64,000 bases of DNA from Marinobacter nauticus (GTDB taxonomy: Bacteria; Pseudomonadota; Gammaproteobacteria; Pseudomonadales; Oleiphilaceae): NCBI RefSeq assembly GCF_003634635.1, contig NZ_RBJB01000003.1:1130715-1194714 (forward strand), written 5' to 3'. The notes beneath the pieces were generated by a model, which saw only the letters and a program-made list of their open reading frames with translations, did no database searches and was not told where the DNA came from. The translations under genes and the position numbers were made by a program. Shown here piece by piece: positions 54,050-62,794 of the stretch (its first letter is position 1; each line of letters begins with the position of its first letter).

Positions 54050-55144
54050 ATGCCCAGAAACCGCTATCGACAGTGCCCGGCCTGCAATACCGCAAGCCTG
54101 GACTCCTCCAGCCATCCCTCCATATTCGACTGCCGCCTGTGCCACGGGCTATGGTTTGAAGATGGCGCATTAAATCAGGCGATTGCCGAGCATCATGACG
54201 GCGTAGACCAGTACGATCACGAGCAGCACCTCGGCCCCGCGCTTCGCACCAGCGACCGGCTTTGCCGGCGGTGTCGCGTGCCCATGACCCACTACCAATT
54301 GCTGGCTCACTACACTACGGAAATTGACTGCTGCCCCGGCTGTGACGGTGTCTGGCTCGACAAACACGAAGTCGATCAGGTAATGCAGTCGCCGCAACTG
54401 AAGCAGGCCCTTAAAGACCTGAACCAGAAGGTGAGCTGGAAATCCTGGCTGTTCCAGTTCCTGACCGCCATGCCGGTGGAATACAACGTAAAACCCCACC
54501 GCACCCCCTGGGTTACCCGAACCCTGGTGTTCCTCTGTGCCCTGGTGTTTGGTGTTGGAGCGCTGTCCGCTGAGGCTAATGAGTGGATCTTCGTAAACCT
54601 GGGACTGAACTCCGACACCCAAAGCCCGTCACATTTTGTGCTTCAGTTGCTGAGCTATCAGTTTGTGCACGGTGGCCTGATGCACCTGGTCGGGAACATG
54701 TACTTTCTGTGGATCATCGGCGACAACCTGGAAGATGCGCTGGGGCATGGTGCCTTCCTGGCACTCTACCTGTTTGCCGGCATTATGGCGGCCCTTGCGG
54801 AACTGCTGTTGTTCGATGCCAGCCAGGGGCCCCTGCTGCTGGTCGGGGCCAGTGGCTCCATCGCTGCCCTGTTCGGTCTCTACCTGATGTGGTTCCGGCA
54901 CGCCAGTCTTACCTTCATGATCATTGTTTACCAGAAGAAACTCGCACCTCACTGGTACTTCCTGATCTGGAGCCTGATAAACCTGTTCGGGATGTTCACC
55001 GCCCAGGGCGGTGTGGCGTGGGCCGCGCATCTGGGTGGCTTTGGCTTGGGGTTACTGCTGGGCTACCTGTTGCGGGATTATGTGCTGCGGAAGAATCCGC
55101 TGATTGCGATGCTGAATCAGCCGGAGGCTGCGATTAACCGGTAG
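54050..55144 (+). CDS. Rhomboid protease fused to zinc ribbons
   Basis: 364 residues. The N-terminus has two zinc-ribbon units (zf-TFIIB type): Cys9/Cys12/Cys28/Cys31 in CPACNTAS..CRLCHGLWFEDG, and Cys72/Cys75/Cys95/Cys98 in CRRCRVPM..CPGCDGVWLDKHEV. The rhomboid core (about 150-350) has FVHGGLMHLVGNMYFLWIIGD, catalytic Ser268 in GASGSIAALFG and His327 in AAHLGGFGLG. Both catalytic residues are present, so it should cleave membrane-embedded substrates. AAGGA lies four bases before the ATG. It ends the operon that starts with the DUF2170 and PspA genes. Confidence 0.9.
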   Translation: MPRNRYRQCPACNTASLDSSSHPSIFDCRLCHGLWFEDGALNQAIAEHHDGVDQYDHEQHLGPALRTSDRLCRRCRVPMTHYQLLAHYTTEIDCCPGCDGVWLDKHEVDQVMQSPQLKQALKDLNQKVSWKSWLFQFLTAMPVEYNVKPHRTPWVTRTLVFLCALVFGVGALSAEANEWIFVNLGLNSDTQSPSHFVLQLLSYQFVHGGLMHLVGNMYFLWIIGDNLEDALGHGAFLALYLFAGIMAALAELLLFDASQGPLLLVGASGSIAALFGLYLMWFRHASLTFMIIVYQKKLAPHWYFLIWSLINLFGMFTAQGGVAWAAHLGGFGLGLLLGYLLRDYVLRKNPLIAMLNQPEAAINR

Positions 55145-55160
55145 CCTTGCCGGTTAATCG
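55131..55160. terminator. Bidirectional stem-loop after the rhomboid gene
   Basis: Perfect 11-bp stem CGATTAACCGG / CCGGTTAATCG with an 8-base loop that contains the rhomboid stop codon. It separates the rhomboid and the convergent DUF4124 gene. No long T run. Confidence 0.6.
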
Positions 55161-55170
55161 CAATAGGTAC

Positions 55171-55620
55171 CTACTCGCCGCAGGTTTCTTTAACCTTGGC
55201 GCGGAAACGGTCCCGAATCTGCTGATTTTCTTCCTCAGACACGTACTCCCGCTCACCCTTCTCATTGATATCGTAGAAGGTCGAAACACTCTCCAGGTGC
55301 TTGAGACGGGCCTGGAGATTCCGGCATAGCTCCTCCTGCTTTTCGGCCTGTTGCCGGGCTTTCGCTTCTTTGGCCTGACGCTCCTCCCGCTCCTTCTGTT
55401 GCTGTTCCAGGAACTCCGTCATTTTCTGCTGCCGGTCACGGGCTGTGGCATCAGCCTGGGCCGGCGCTGCATTGACGCGCACTTCTTTGGAACTGGCCTT
55501 CGCCGGGGGGCGATCGCCGAAATGGGTCTGACCGTTGGCATCTGTCCACTGGTAGACGGCAGCGTGAGAAAACGGACCAAGGGATAGCAGAAATAAAGAG
55601 ATGAGAAGCTTGCGTGTCAT
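55171..55620 (-). CDS. DUF4124 family secreted protein
   Basis: 149 residues with a signal peptide (MTRKLLISLFLLSLGPFSHA). The DUF4124 opening VYQWTDANGQTHFGDRPPA follows directly. The rest is a charged coiled coil (MTEFLEQQQKEREERQAKEAKARQQAEKQEELCRNLQARLKHLESV). The family is periplasmic and common in Gammaproteobacteria, with no function known. It is the last gene before the type VI effector island and is transcribed in the same direction. Confidence 0.88.
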   Translation of the reverse strand: MTRKLLISLFLLSLGPFSHAAVYQWTDANGQTHFGDRPPAKASSKEVRVNAAPAQADATARDRQQKMTEFLEQQQKEREERQAKEAKARQQAEKQEELCRNLQARLKHLESVSTFYDINEKGEREYVSEEENQQIRDRFRAKVKETCGE

Positions 55621-55757
55621 AACTGAATTCCTTTTCGAATAATGCTTTGGACAACTTTCGAAGGAGTAGTCTACCCGATGATGGGTTTGGGAACTTTGAC
55701 CGGGTAGTCACAAGCGCCGTCCTACCTGGTTGGCCATGGACGCCCCCAGTTCACAAG

Positions 55758-56870
55758 TCAGGACGCATAACTCAGCTTTGCCGCCATCAGGTCGGGCCTG
55801 CGTGTGGTATCGATGATGGAGACATCGGTAAACATGTCGTCCACTTTCTGCTTGAAGGTTTTATCATCCATATCCCGCCAGTAACGTGACGGACGGCCCG
55901 TCGCCTGGTCGTGCTTTGCGGTGGTCGGGTCAAGGTGTCGATACTGCTCCAGCAAGGGCAGCTCCGGCAGCGGCCTGGTGATGTCCATGTAGTTCTGAAT
56001 GAAATCCCAGTAGGCGTAACACATGGTGGGACTGCCGTGGGCGCCGAGAATATCGCCAACGGTAACATCCAGTTTGCTGTAACGGTGGGAAAGCACCAGG
56101 TCAAACAAAGTGCCAAAGCGATCCACCCTCGCGCAGCACCAGGCATCGAATTCGTAGAAGGGCTTTTCAACCACTACCGGCGGCTTTCTGGGGAGAAAAG
56201 GAAACTTTTTCGGGTATTGCCAGACCTTGATCATGCCGGTGCGACGGTTGAACTCCCACTCAGGACCGCGGCCATTCCGTAAAAGCCATGTCGGGAAGAG
56301 GCGTAACGCCAGTTTGGCCATCAAAATGAGAAGCCAGCCGCCTCCAAGGAAAATCAAATAGGGCAACGCTTGGTCCAGAGAGTAGTCTAACCAGTTCCTT
56401 TCACGTTCACCAAACAAGGTTATTAAGACCAACATAAAAAAAGCGAATGGAGAAACAATATAGGCCCATAACGCACCTGTAACACTAATTATACTCACTA
56501 ATCGAGCCTGGAGAGCCAATGGTGCATGCCGGAAGCATTCATGATTACTCTCAACGTGAAGTCCGTACTTCTCTGCCAGATCCTCTTTTTTCTCCAGGCG
56601 CCGCAACTTCTTGGGCGGGTTTCTTGACATGAAGGTGGGTGGCATCACTTCACGAGTATTACCCCACGGTAAACGTAAGCTGGCTGAGCGATCTAATCCG
56701 GTTCGGTTCAATTCCTGAGTTTGATTGCTTTGCTCGGGAATCGCGTCAGGGCGATAAGCATAGGAGCAGTAATAACTCGCCAAGGTGGAACCCGCGAGTT
56801 TGCTACGGCCTTTGAATCCGGGCTCAGAGACATTAAATTCCTCCCGGGGTGAGTGTAGGCTCATATCCAT
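55758..56870 (-). CDS. DUF6708 membrane protein, copy 2 (candidate immunity protein)
   Basis: About 370 residues from ATG 56870. A GTG at 56936 would lengthen it by 22 residues and overlap the previous gene, and neither start has a good ribosome site. Two or three membrane helices (about 130-200) lie between a polar front and a soluble tail. It is a paralogue of the gene just upstream; shared blocks are SASLRLPWGNTREVMPPTF, GRGPEWEFNRRTGMIKVW, KPFYEFDAWC, FDLVLSHRYSKLDV and SRYWRDMDDKTFKQKVDDM. Such genes follow VasX-type effectors, so immunity is plausible but unproven. Local base composition is more A+T-rich in the membrane part. Confidence 0.8.
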   Translation of the reverse strand: MDMSLHSPREEFNVSEPGFKGRSKLAGSTLASYYCSYAYRPDAIPEQSNQTQELNRTGLDRSASLRLPWGNTREVMPPTFMSRNPPKKLRRLEKKEDLAEKYGLHVESNHECFRHAPLALQARLVSIISVTGALWAYIVSPFAFFMLVLITLFGERERNWLDYSLDQALPYLIFLGGGWLLILMAKLALRLFPTWLLRNGRGPEWEFNRRTGMIKVWQYPKKFPFLPRKPPVVVEKPFYEFDAWCCARVDRFGTLFDLVLSHRYSKLDVTVGDILGAHGSPTMCYAYWDFIQNYMDITRPLPELPLLEQYRHLDPTTAKHDQATGRPSRYWRDMDDKTFKQKVDDMFTDVSIIDTTRRPDLMAAKLSYAS

Positions 56871-56919
56871 ATAGTTCTTGTTGCGCAACGTGATACGCAG
56901 GCTCGGAAACCGCCACTTA

Positions 56920-58086
56920 CTAATCTGAAGGAACACTCCGGATGGGCTCTTTCTTCAATCCGGATTTTGCTCGACGCTGACGAGATTGTCGTGAACCACG
57001 GCCATAGGCCAACATATCTTCCGGCGTCATGTGCGCATATCGCACCTTCTTGGCCATCAGGTTTGGGCGTTGTTCGGTGTTGATGCGCAAAACCCGACCG
57101 AGCATCTCGTCTTCTTTTTGTTGGAAGGTTTTGTCATCCATGTCCCGCCAATAACGTTCCGGACGGCCAGCCTCACTATCATGTTCGGCGGTCACAGGAT
57201 CCTTGTGTCGATGGGGCTCCAGCACTGGGAATTCAGGTAATGGCCGCGTCACATCCATATAGTTTTGGAGGAAATCCCAGAGTGCGTAGCATGGACGAGG
57301 AGATTGGTGCCAACCTAACAGGATGTCTCCGATATGAACCTTGAGCTTGCTATATCGGTGACACAAGATGAAGTCAAACCTAGGCCCATACTGTGTCGCA
57401 CCGCCGGCCACCCAGCCATCAAATTCATAAAACGGAGTCTCAGTGACGGTCTCCTGATAGTTCCAGAACAACGGAATTCTACGCCTATAGTGCCAAGTAC
57501 GAACCATTCCAGTTCGACGGTTAAGTTCCCACTCGGGACCACGCCCAGCTTTGACACACCATCGCGGGAAGAGGGTAAAAGCAATTGTCGCTGACAGCCA
57601 CATACAGGCAGGAATGCCCATTAAAACCAGCGCAAAATTCCAGAAGCCTAACAATACGGTAAGCCAAGACTCGTTGGACGAGGCATGACTTAACTCCACC
57701 AGATACACTACCAGAACAAGCGGTATCGAGACCCAGAAGAACGCTTTGCCGTATAGTTCAAACGCATTAACCAGCTTCGACCGGAAAGCCAACGGCGCAT
57801 AACAAATGCTCTCATGATCCAACTGACCTTGGTCACCCGCTTCAGCAAGCAGATCCTCGCGCTTTTCGATTCTTCGAAGAGCCTCTGGCCGCCAACGGGC
57901 AAATAGATTTGACGGCATCACGTCTTGGGTGGTTCCCCAAGGCAATCGAAAGCTAGCCGAGCGCGCCAGCTCGGAGTGATTTAAATCTTGAAGCTGAATA
58001 GATTGATCGGGTACTGATTCGGGATGGTAAGCATTGGCACCGTAATACTCGCCATCAGCTGACGAAGCGTTCCTTGCTCTATCCAT
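56920..58086 (-). CDS. DUF6708 membrane protein, copy 1 (candidate immunity protein)
   Basis: 388 residues from ATG 58086, which has AGAGG nine bases upstream and overlaps the effector stop by 8 bp; an earlier ATG at 58107 is possible. Membrane helices lie about 120-145 and 160-190. DUF6708 blocks: SASFRLPWGTTQDVMPSNLF, GRGPEWELNRRTGMVRTW, TPFYEFDGWVAGG, CHRYSKLKVHIGDILLG and ERYWRDMDDKTFQQKEDEM. A basic tail (RQSRQRRAKSGLKKEP) extends beyond its twin. Overlap with the effector gene fits an effector-immunity pair. The two copies may protect against variants of the toxin. Confidence 0.82.
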   Translation of the reverse strand: MDRARNASSADGEYYGANAYHPESVPDQSIQLQDLNHSELARSASFRLPWGTTQDVMPSNLFARWRPEALRRIEKREDLLAEAGDQGQLDHESICYAPLAFRSKLVNAFELYGKAFFWVSIPLVLVVYLVELSHASSNESWLTVLLGFWNFALVLMGIPACMWLSATIAFTLFPRWCVKAGRGPEWELNRRTGMVRTWHYRRRIPLFWNYQETVTETPFYEFDGWVAGGATQYGPRFDFILCHRYSKLKVHIGDILLGWHQSPRPCYALWDFLQNYMDVTRPLPEFPVLEPHRHKDPVTAEHDSEAGRPERYWRDMDDKTFQQKEDEMLGRVLRINTEQRPNLMAKKVRYAHMTPEDMLAYGRGSRQSRQRRAKSGLKKEPIRSVPSD

Positions 58087-61000
58087 AATAACGGACCTCT
58101 TCGTCATACCAGAACGGGCGGTCTTTTTTTGTGAAGTCCGGTTCGGAATGCTTCAAATCATCCCTATTGTAGACCAGCGGGTCTTCCGGATCAGGCGCAG
58201 GAAAGACCATGGGCGCTTCCCCTTTTCTGGCTTGAATTTGCAATTGGAGCCGGACATTCCAATGATATGAACGGGTTTCCGTCAAATTGACTGCTCCCAA
58301 CCAGCGCTGAGATTCAGTATTTTTTGTATAAGGGGTACTCAAATAAACGTAGGTTCCGCCAGCAAACTCCTCCTCGAGCAATACACGTGCCTGCGACTCG
58401 TTCTCTGCAATTGGCAAAACCCTTGTGTTAGACATATCGCTTACTCCTAGCAGATACCCCCTCTCTGCCATCGTCTCTACCAATTGCAGATGAGACTTCA
58501 CCTCTACCATCTCAACTTCCCTAAACAGGCCGGGAATCGCGCTTTCCACCCTCAACCTTGTGTTCGCCTCGCGGAGAGCTGTTAACCGGTTTTCGTCTTG
58601 CTCGTCCAACTCTCCCCGAAGCGCCTTTCCTCGCAGAGGATTCGGCTCGATTACGACACTAACCCCCATTAACAAACTGATTAGACGATAATAGGCTTCA
58701 CGCGGCTCTTTCAGAAAAGGCTTCTCCGCCATCTGCCCAAAGGGTCCATGGCGCATCCATATCTCTATAGACTCCTCACTGAACCACGCCATCATGGCGG
58801 TACCAGAGAGTGCCAGTACTACACCCAAAGCCAGCCAGCCTGCTGGCCCCAGAAATAATAGTCCTGTAGATCCCGTAACACTGGCAATTGCTAATGCGAC
58901 CCCACCTGCAGCCACAATTCCAGCTCCCACCGCTCCTCCAGTATTACCCATGCGATACAGATACTCCGCGTCCAAGCCGTAGTCTAGTGCCATCAGGAGA
59001 CCGCCTGCACCGCCGAAGAGTTTGCCCCAGGTTGGTGGACCGCCAAAAACCTTCGCGAACGCTTGAGCAAATCGGCCGTTCCATTCACGTGACAACAATT
59101 TTTTCGACACTCGTTCAACAAGAGCCACATTGTGCATAAAGCGTTCGACCAGCATTGCAGAGGCATAAGCTATATCAAAATAAGCGCTCGCAACCGCGAT
59201 ACGGGCACTGCCACTGCCCATTACCCTATAATCTCTGTCGAATTCAGCCGTAACACTTGTGACATTATGCAGCTCCATCAACATCACAGCAGTCGGCAAA
59301 AGCGGTGAGTTGAGTACTCTGTAGAGGCGTCTGTCTTCTACCTTCCGGACCGTATCGTCCAGAGATCGCACCTCAGCATCTAAAGCTGCCTTGTTCGTCT
59401 CGATATCATCGAACGCATCGTTTGCAGCTTCCAGACTTCCATCAACCTTCTCCAGATTACTCAACGCCTTTTCGAGTTTCGCCTCAGCGCCTGCTACCCG
59501 TCGAGCCACTGCTGCTGTGGCCGCCGCAGACAAGTCAGATGCTTGGGCAGCGTAACGTTCCCAGATATTAAGCTCTTTCAATGCCTTAGCGTACTGACGC
59601 TCTGCCGTATTGAGATGCTTCAGGATTTTTGTAATCTGTTCGTTTTCTGGGACAACCAAGACCAGTGCATCGTCTGCCACACTGGAAGGTATTCCCTGAG
59701 TCTTTGCACGGGTGCGGCTGGTCGAGGCCGTCGCTCGAACCCCACCTTCGCTTTGTTCCGTAATGTCGCCAAACATTCTTACGGCTCGCCCTTCACCGCC
59801 GCTGTCCTCCAAGCCACTGATGCCAATCACGAAGTAACCCTTCTGAGCGGCTTTTGAAAGCCGCTCTAACCTGACTTTTCCGGTAAGTAAAGGTAATGAC
59901 GCGCGGAGCTGTTGAAAACATCCCCCGTAAAGTTTCATCTGTGCTTCGATCGCATGCGAGAACAATCGCTGCCTCTGAGTGAAAAGAGTCTGTGCGCGGC
60001 GATCAATCTCGGATTCTTGGATAGCTATCCGATTCAGACGTGCCTGCGCTTGTTGCCTTGCCTGCTCAGTTCGTTGGTTCTGTTCGATCTGCTCATCAAC
60101 AGCTTGAACCCGTGCGTCTTTGATTTCTTTTTCAGCCTCAACCCTCTCCTGACTCAATCGATTCAGTTCCGACTCCGCAGCCTTGAGTTGGGTGTCGACA
60201 TCTTTGAGTTGCTGATTGTGACTAACCAGGGATTGACTTGCACTTTGGACCGCGCCCCAGAGACTGCCATGGATACTCAGCAAGGCCTGGGTTCCTGTCC
60301 GAAGACTGGAGGCAAAGGCCGTAGCAAACGCACCCGCCTCGGCTGCTGCAGCCAGTTCCAGTCCGTCCCTAGTCATAACGATGTCTAGCTCTGGAAGGTC
60401 GGTGTTTTCCAGTGATGCCAACTCACTGGCTCGGAATTGGCCGTCACCTGAATTTTCATCGGGCTGCGCCTGAGGCTCGTAGGAGCGCTCCAGGTCATTG
60501 GCATCAAAGTCCGGGAAAAGCAACGAATACAGTAAGTTGCTTCTCCCTGCGCGACAGAGGTTCTGCAACCACTCTTTACCTATTCCGGATTTCCGAGCGT
60601 CTACCCTAGCAGCTAGTACATCACATTCTTCTGGATCCTTAATCGCCTCCTGAATTAGTGAGGACAGAAAATAGAATGCTCCTGCGTAGTCATAACCATC
60701 ATGGGTAAAGAGATCAACCAAGCTATGCTGCACCCAACTGCGTTGCAGAAGGTCCAACAAATCCTCCTGCAAATTACTCCCATATTGCACCGCTAGTTTT
60801 CGTTCAGATACTGCGATCGAACGCTCTAACTCTTTCCGGCCCGCGCCATTCAACTCCCTCATATATTTATTGAGAGGATTGATTTTCCCTCCAAAGTTAC
60901 TGGGGACAATCGCTGCGTTCACTAACAGGGCAGATTCAAAATAAGGTCGTGCCTTTGCGCGTCTCACTGCAGCATTAGAAAACCATGCGGCTACCTGGCG

Positions 61001-62197
61001 GCGCTGTTGCAGGTATCGCAACCTTCCAACAGGATCATCAATTCGGATCGCTCCAATTACGCGATCACGGGCATCCTTAACAACATCCTCAGCACTTTGG
61101 GTGTCCTCCGGCCAATCAAATACACCGCGATCTTCTGCCTCCGTTGTTTCATCGCCAACTGCTTCCACTTCCCTCAAGGTTCGATGAAGACACTTGGCGA
61201 GCACGGTCATTTCAGGGCGTTCGTCTTCATATATTGGGTCTTCCGGATCGGGGGCCTCCTGCCTCTGGTGAACCTGTATAGCTGCCTGCTCGGATAAGGC
61301 AGTGTAGTCTCCCGTCAGATCCAAGAGGTATTTTTCCGGACGATCAAACTGCGATTCCACCAAAGGGTTTCGACTTCGCTGAGGCGCGAGACAGCTCGCA
61401 AGGAAAGCGTTTCTAGCGCGCCTGCTCACAGTGACGGTGTCACCCTCGTCATGTGTTGGCTCTGCAAGAACCATCGAAATGGTATTGCAGCGATCCATTC
61501 TGACAAAAGGTTTACGCTGCAAGTAATTGACCCGAGCTCCCGGCCATTGAGACTCACTGAATGCTGCGTGAATGTTAATCCACTTCCCATCTACTCTCGC
61601 CGGCAACCAGATTTCAGCTAGTCCTGCACCGGTCACCGCTCGGTAACCAGGTTTTATATCTCCGTTGGTCTCTCGGTAATCGTCAAGAGCCACATCGTGG
61701 TAGCGTGTAACGCCCTTATCATCCATTCGCACTTCAAGTTCACGCCATAGCTTCCCCTCATGGAATAGATAAATAAATCCAGGCCGTGACATTACATAGT
61801 GAGCCGGGTTTCGGCCCTTGAGAGTCACACCGGATATCAGGGTGGTCGGAATGACGGGGAGAATGATATGGTGCTGCCGCTCTTCTTCTCGATCTATACC
61901 AGTTGCATCCTGGAGAAAAGGGACACGAATGGGGTCACCCTCTTCTGCGGCAATCTCCAGCCAAATGTTACGGTTTGGTTGACTCTGCCATGGCCAGATA
62001 TGAAGGACCGACTCTTCCAAGTCTTCCTTAACCATCCGACTTTCCAGACCTTCTTGCAGCTCAGAATCTGTCTCCTCATAAATCCTGAAACTATGCCCTT
62101 CCGGATGCTCTTTGCCCATGACTTCGATAATCAGTGATTTACCCTCACAGGCCGGGCTACAACCAGCTGTAGACTGCTTTGCACTATTCTCAGACAT
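58079..62197 (-). CDS. VasX-like type VI secretion effector with MIX-like motif
   Basis: 1372 residues from ATG 62197, which has AAGGA nine bases upstream; an ATG three codons earlier lies too near that site. The front (about 1-330) reads like the VasX N-terminal region, with a MIX-type motif SRPGFIYLFHEGKLWRE (about 137-152). The middle is helical and coiled coil (about 655-770). The C-terminal third has a strongly hydrophobic, glycine/alanine-rich segment (AVGAGIVAAGGVALAIASVTG, LLFLGPAGWLALGVVLALSG), fitting a colicin-like membrane-permeabilising toxin. Upstream are DUF4123 adaptor and VgrG; downstream, two DUF6708 membrane proteins. Codon and base use is more A+T-rich than in vgrG. Confidence 0.88.
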   Translation of the reverse strand: MSENSAKQSTAGCSPACEGKSLIIEVMGKEHPEGHSFRIYEETDSELQEGLESRMVKEDLEESVLHIWPWQSQPNRNIWLEIAAEEGDPIRVPFLQDATGIDREEERQHHIILPVIPTTLISGVTLKGRNPAHYVMSRPGFIYLFHEGKLWRELEVRMDDKGVTRYHDVALDDYRETNGDIKPGYRAVTGAGLAEIWLPARVDGKWINIHAAFSESQWPGARVNYLQRKPFVRMDRCNTISMVLAEPTHDEGDTVTVSRRARNAFLASCLAPQRSRNPLVESQFDRPEKYLLDLTGDYTALSEQAAIQVHQRQEAPDPEDPIYEDERPEMTVLAKCLHRTLREVEAVGDETTEAEDRGVFDWPEDTQSAEDVVKDARDRVIGAIRIDDPVGRLRYLQQRRQVAAWFSNAAVRRAKARPYFESALLVNAAIVPSNFGGKINPLNKYMRELNGAGRKELERSIAVSERKLAVQYGSNLQEDLLDLLQRSWVQHSLVDLFTHDGYDYAGAFYFLSSLIQEAIKDPEECDVLAARVDARKSGIGKEWLQNLCRAGRSNLLYSLLFPDFDANDLERSYEPQAQPDENSGDGQFRASELASLENTDLPELDIVMTRDGLELAAAAEAGAFATAFASSLRTGTQALLSIHGSLWGAVQSASQSLVSHNQQLKDVDTQLKAAESELNRLSQERVEAEKEIKDARVQAVDEQIEQNQRTEQARQQAQARLNRIAIQESEIDRRAQTLFTQRQRLFSHAIEAQMKLYGGCFQQLRASLPLLTGKVRLERLSKAAQKGYFVIGISGLEDSGGEGRAVRMFGDITEQSEGGVRATASTSRTRAKTQGIPSSVADDALVLVVPENEQITKILKHLNTAERQYAKALKELNIWERYAAQASDLSAAATAAVARRVAGAEAKLEKALSNLEKVDGSLEAANDAFDDIETNKAALDAEVRSLDDTVRKVEDRRLYRVLNSPLLPTAVMLMELHNVTSVTAEFDRDYRVMGSGSARIAVASAYFDIAYASAMLVERFMHNVALVERVSKKLLSREWNGRFAQAFAKVFGGPPTWGKLFGGAGGLLMALDYGLDAEYLYRMGNTGGAVGAGIVAAGGVALAIASVTGSTGLLFLGPAGWLALGVVLALSGTAMMAWFSEESIEIWMRHGPFGQMAEKPFLKEPREAYYRLISLLMGVSVVIEPNPLRGKALRGELDEQDENRLTALREANTRLRVESAIPGLFREVEMVEVKSHLQLVETMAERGYLLGVSDMSNTRVLPIAENESQARVLLEEEFAGGTYVYLSTPYTKNTESQRWLGAVNLTETRSYHWNVRLQLQIQARKGEAPMVFPAPDPEDPLVYNRDDLKHSEPDFTKKDRPFWYDEEVRYYG

Positions 62198-62236
62198 CCC
62201 TGTCATTCCTTGCGTTCTAAACGTATCAATTCGGAC

Positions 62237-62791
62237 TCAGGCCTCAGGAGTGTTCAATGCCTGCCACTGAGTTTCTGAAAGCGTTGGTACGGGCAACATA
62301 GTGAACAGATTTGGTCTGTCGGTGGTTTGCCAACGTTCCTGACCGCTTTCTCCGTACCAATAAATAACCCGTTCAATCACATCCGCCTGGTCTTGAGTAC
62401 CCGGAGATAAGCGTTGCCATACCTCAGGGTCGTAAAGCCGCAGCAGGCCCTGTCTTTCCCCGTCAAAGCGCACTGTCAAGCGAGCCCTTAGCCAACTCGT
62501 CACGGACTCAAGGCTCTCAGAGGACTCCAGAATCAACCCGATAAGCCGCCCCTCTTTCAAGCCTTTCAAAGCCCACTGATACTCCGGGCTCTGCTGTTTA
62601 GCCTCCAGAACAACGGGGCTTTCGGCCAGATACTGTTGCCAGTCAGTCTCAGCAAACAGATAAAGCCACTTCGGAACGTCTGTCTGCTCATACAAAGACC
62701 GCACAACCGATGGTTTCTGCTGCGCCTCCAGCACTAAAAAACGCACCTTGTCAGTCGAAGGTTTTGCAAATACCACCATGGGCTCCTTCAC
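62237..62791 (-). CDS. DUF4123 type VI effector adaptor (Tap/VasW-like)
   Basis: 184 residues. The body has typical DUF4123 text: SLYEQTDVPKWLYLFAETDWQQYLAESPVVLEA, EGRLIGLILESSESLESVTSWLRARLTVRFDGERQGLLRLYDPEVWQRL and the MLPVP tail. These proteins load effectors with MIX or similar motifs onto VgrG. The reading frame allows GTG at 62791 or ATG at 62779; AAGGAG lies only three bases before the ATG, so the start is unsure. It lies between vgrG (3 bp) and the effector gene (39 bp), exactly as in known adaptor loci. Confidence 0.88.
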   Translation of the reverse strand: MKEPMVVFAKPSTDKVRFLVLEAQQKPSVVRSLYEQTDVPKWLYLFAETDWQQYLAESPVVLEAKQQSPEYQWALKGLKEGRLIGLILESSESLESVTSWLRARLTVRFDGERQGLLRLYDPEVWQRLSPGTQDQADVIERVIYWYGESGQERWQTTDRPNLFTMLPVPTLSETQWQALNTPEA

Positions 62792-62794
62792 GTA

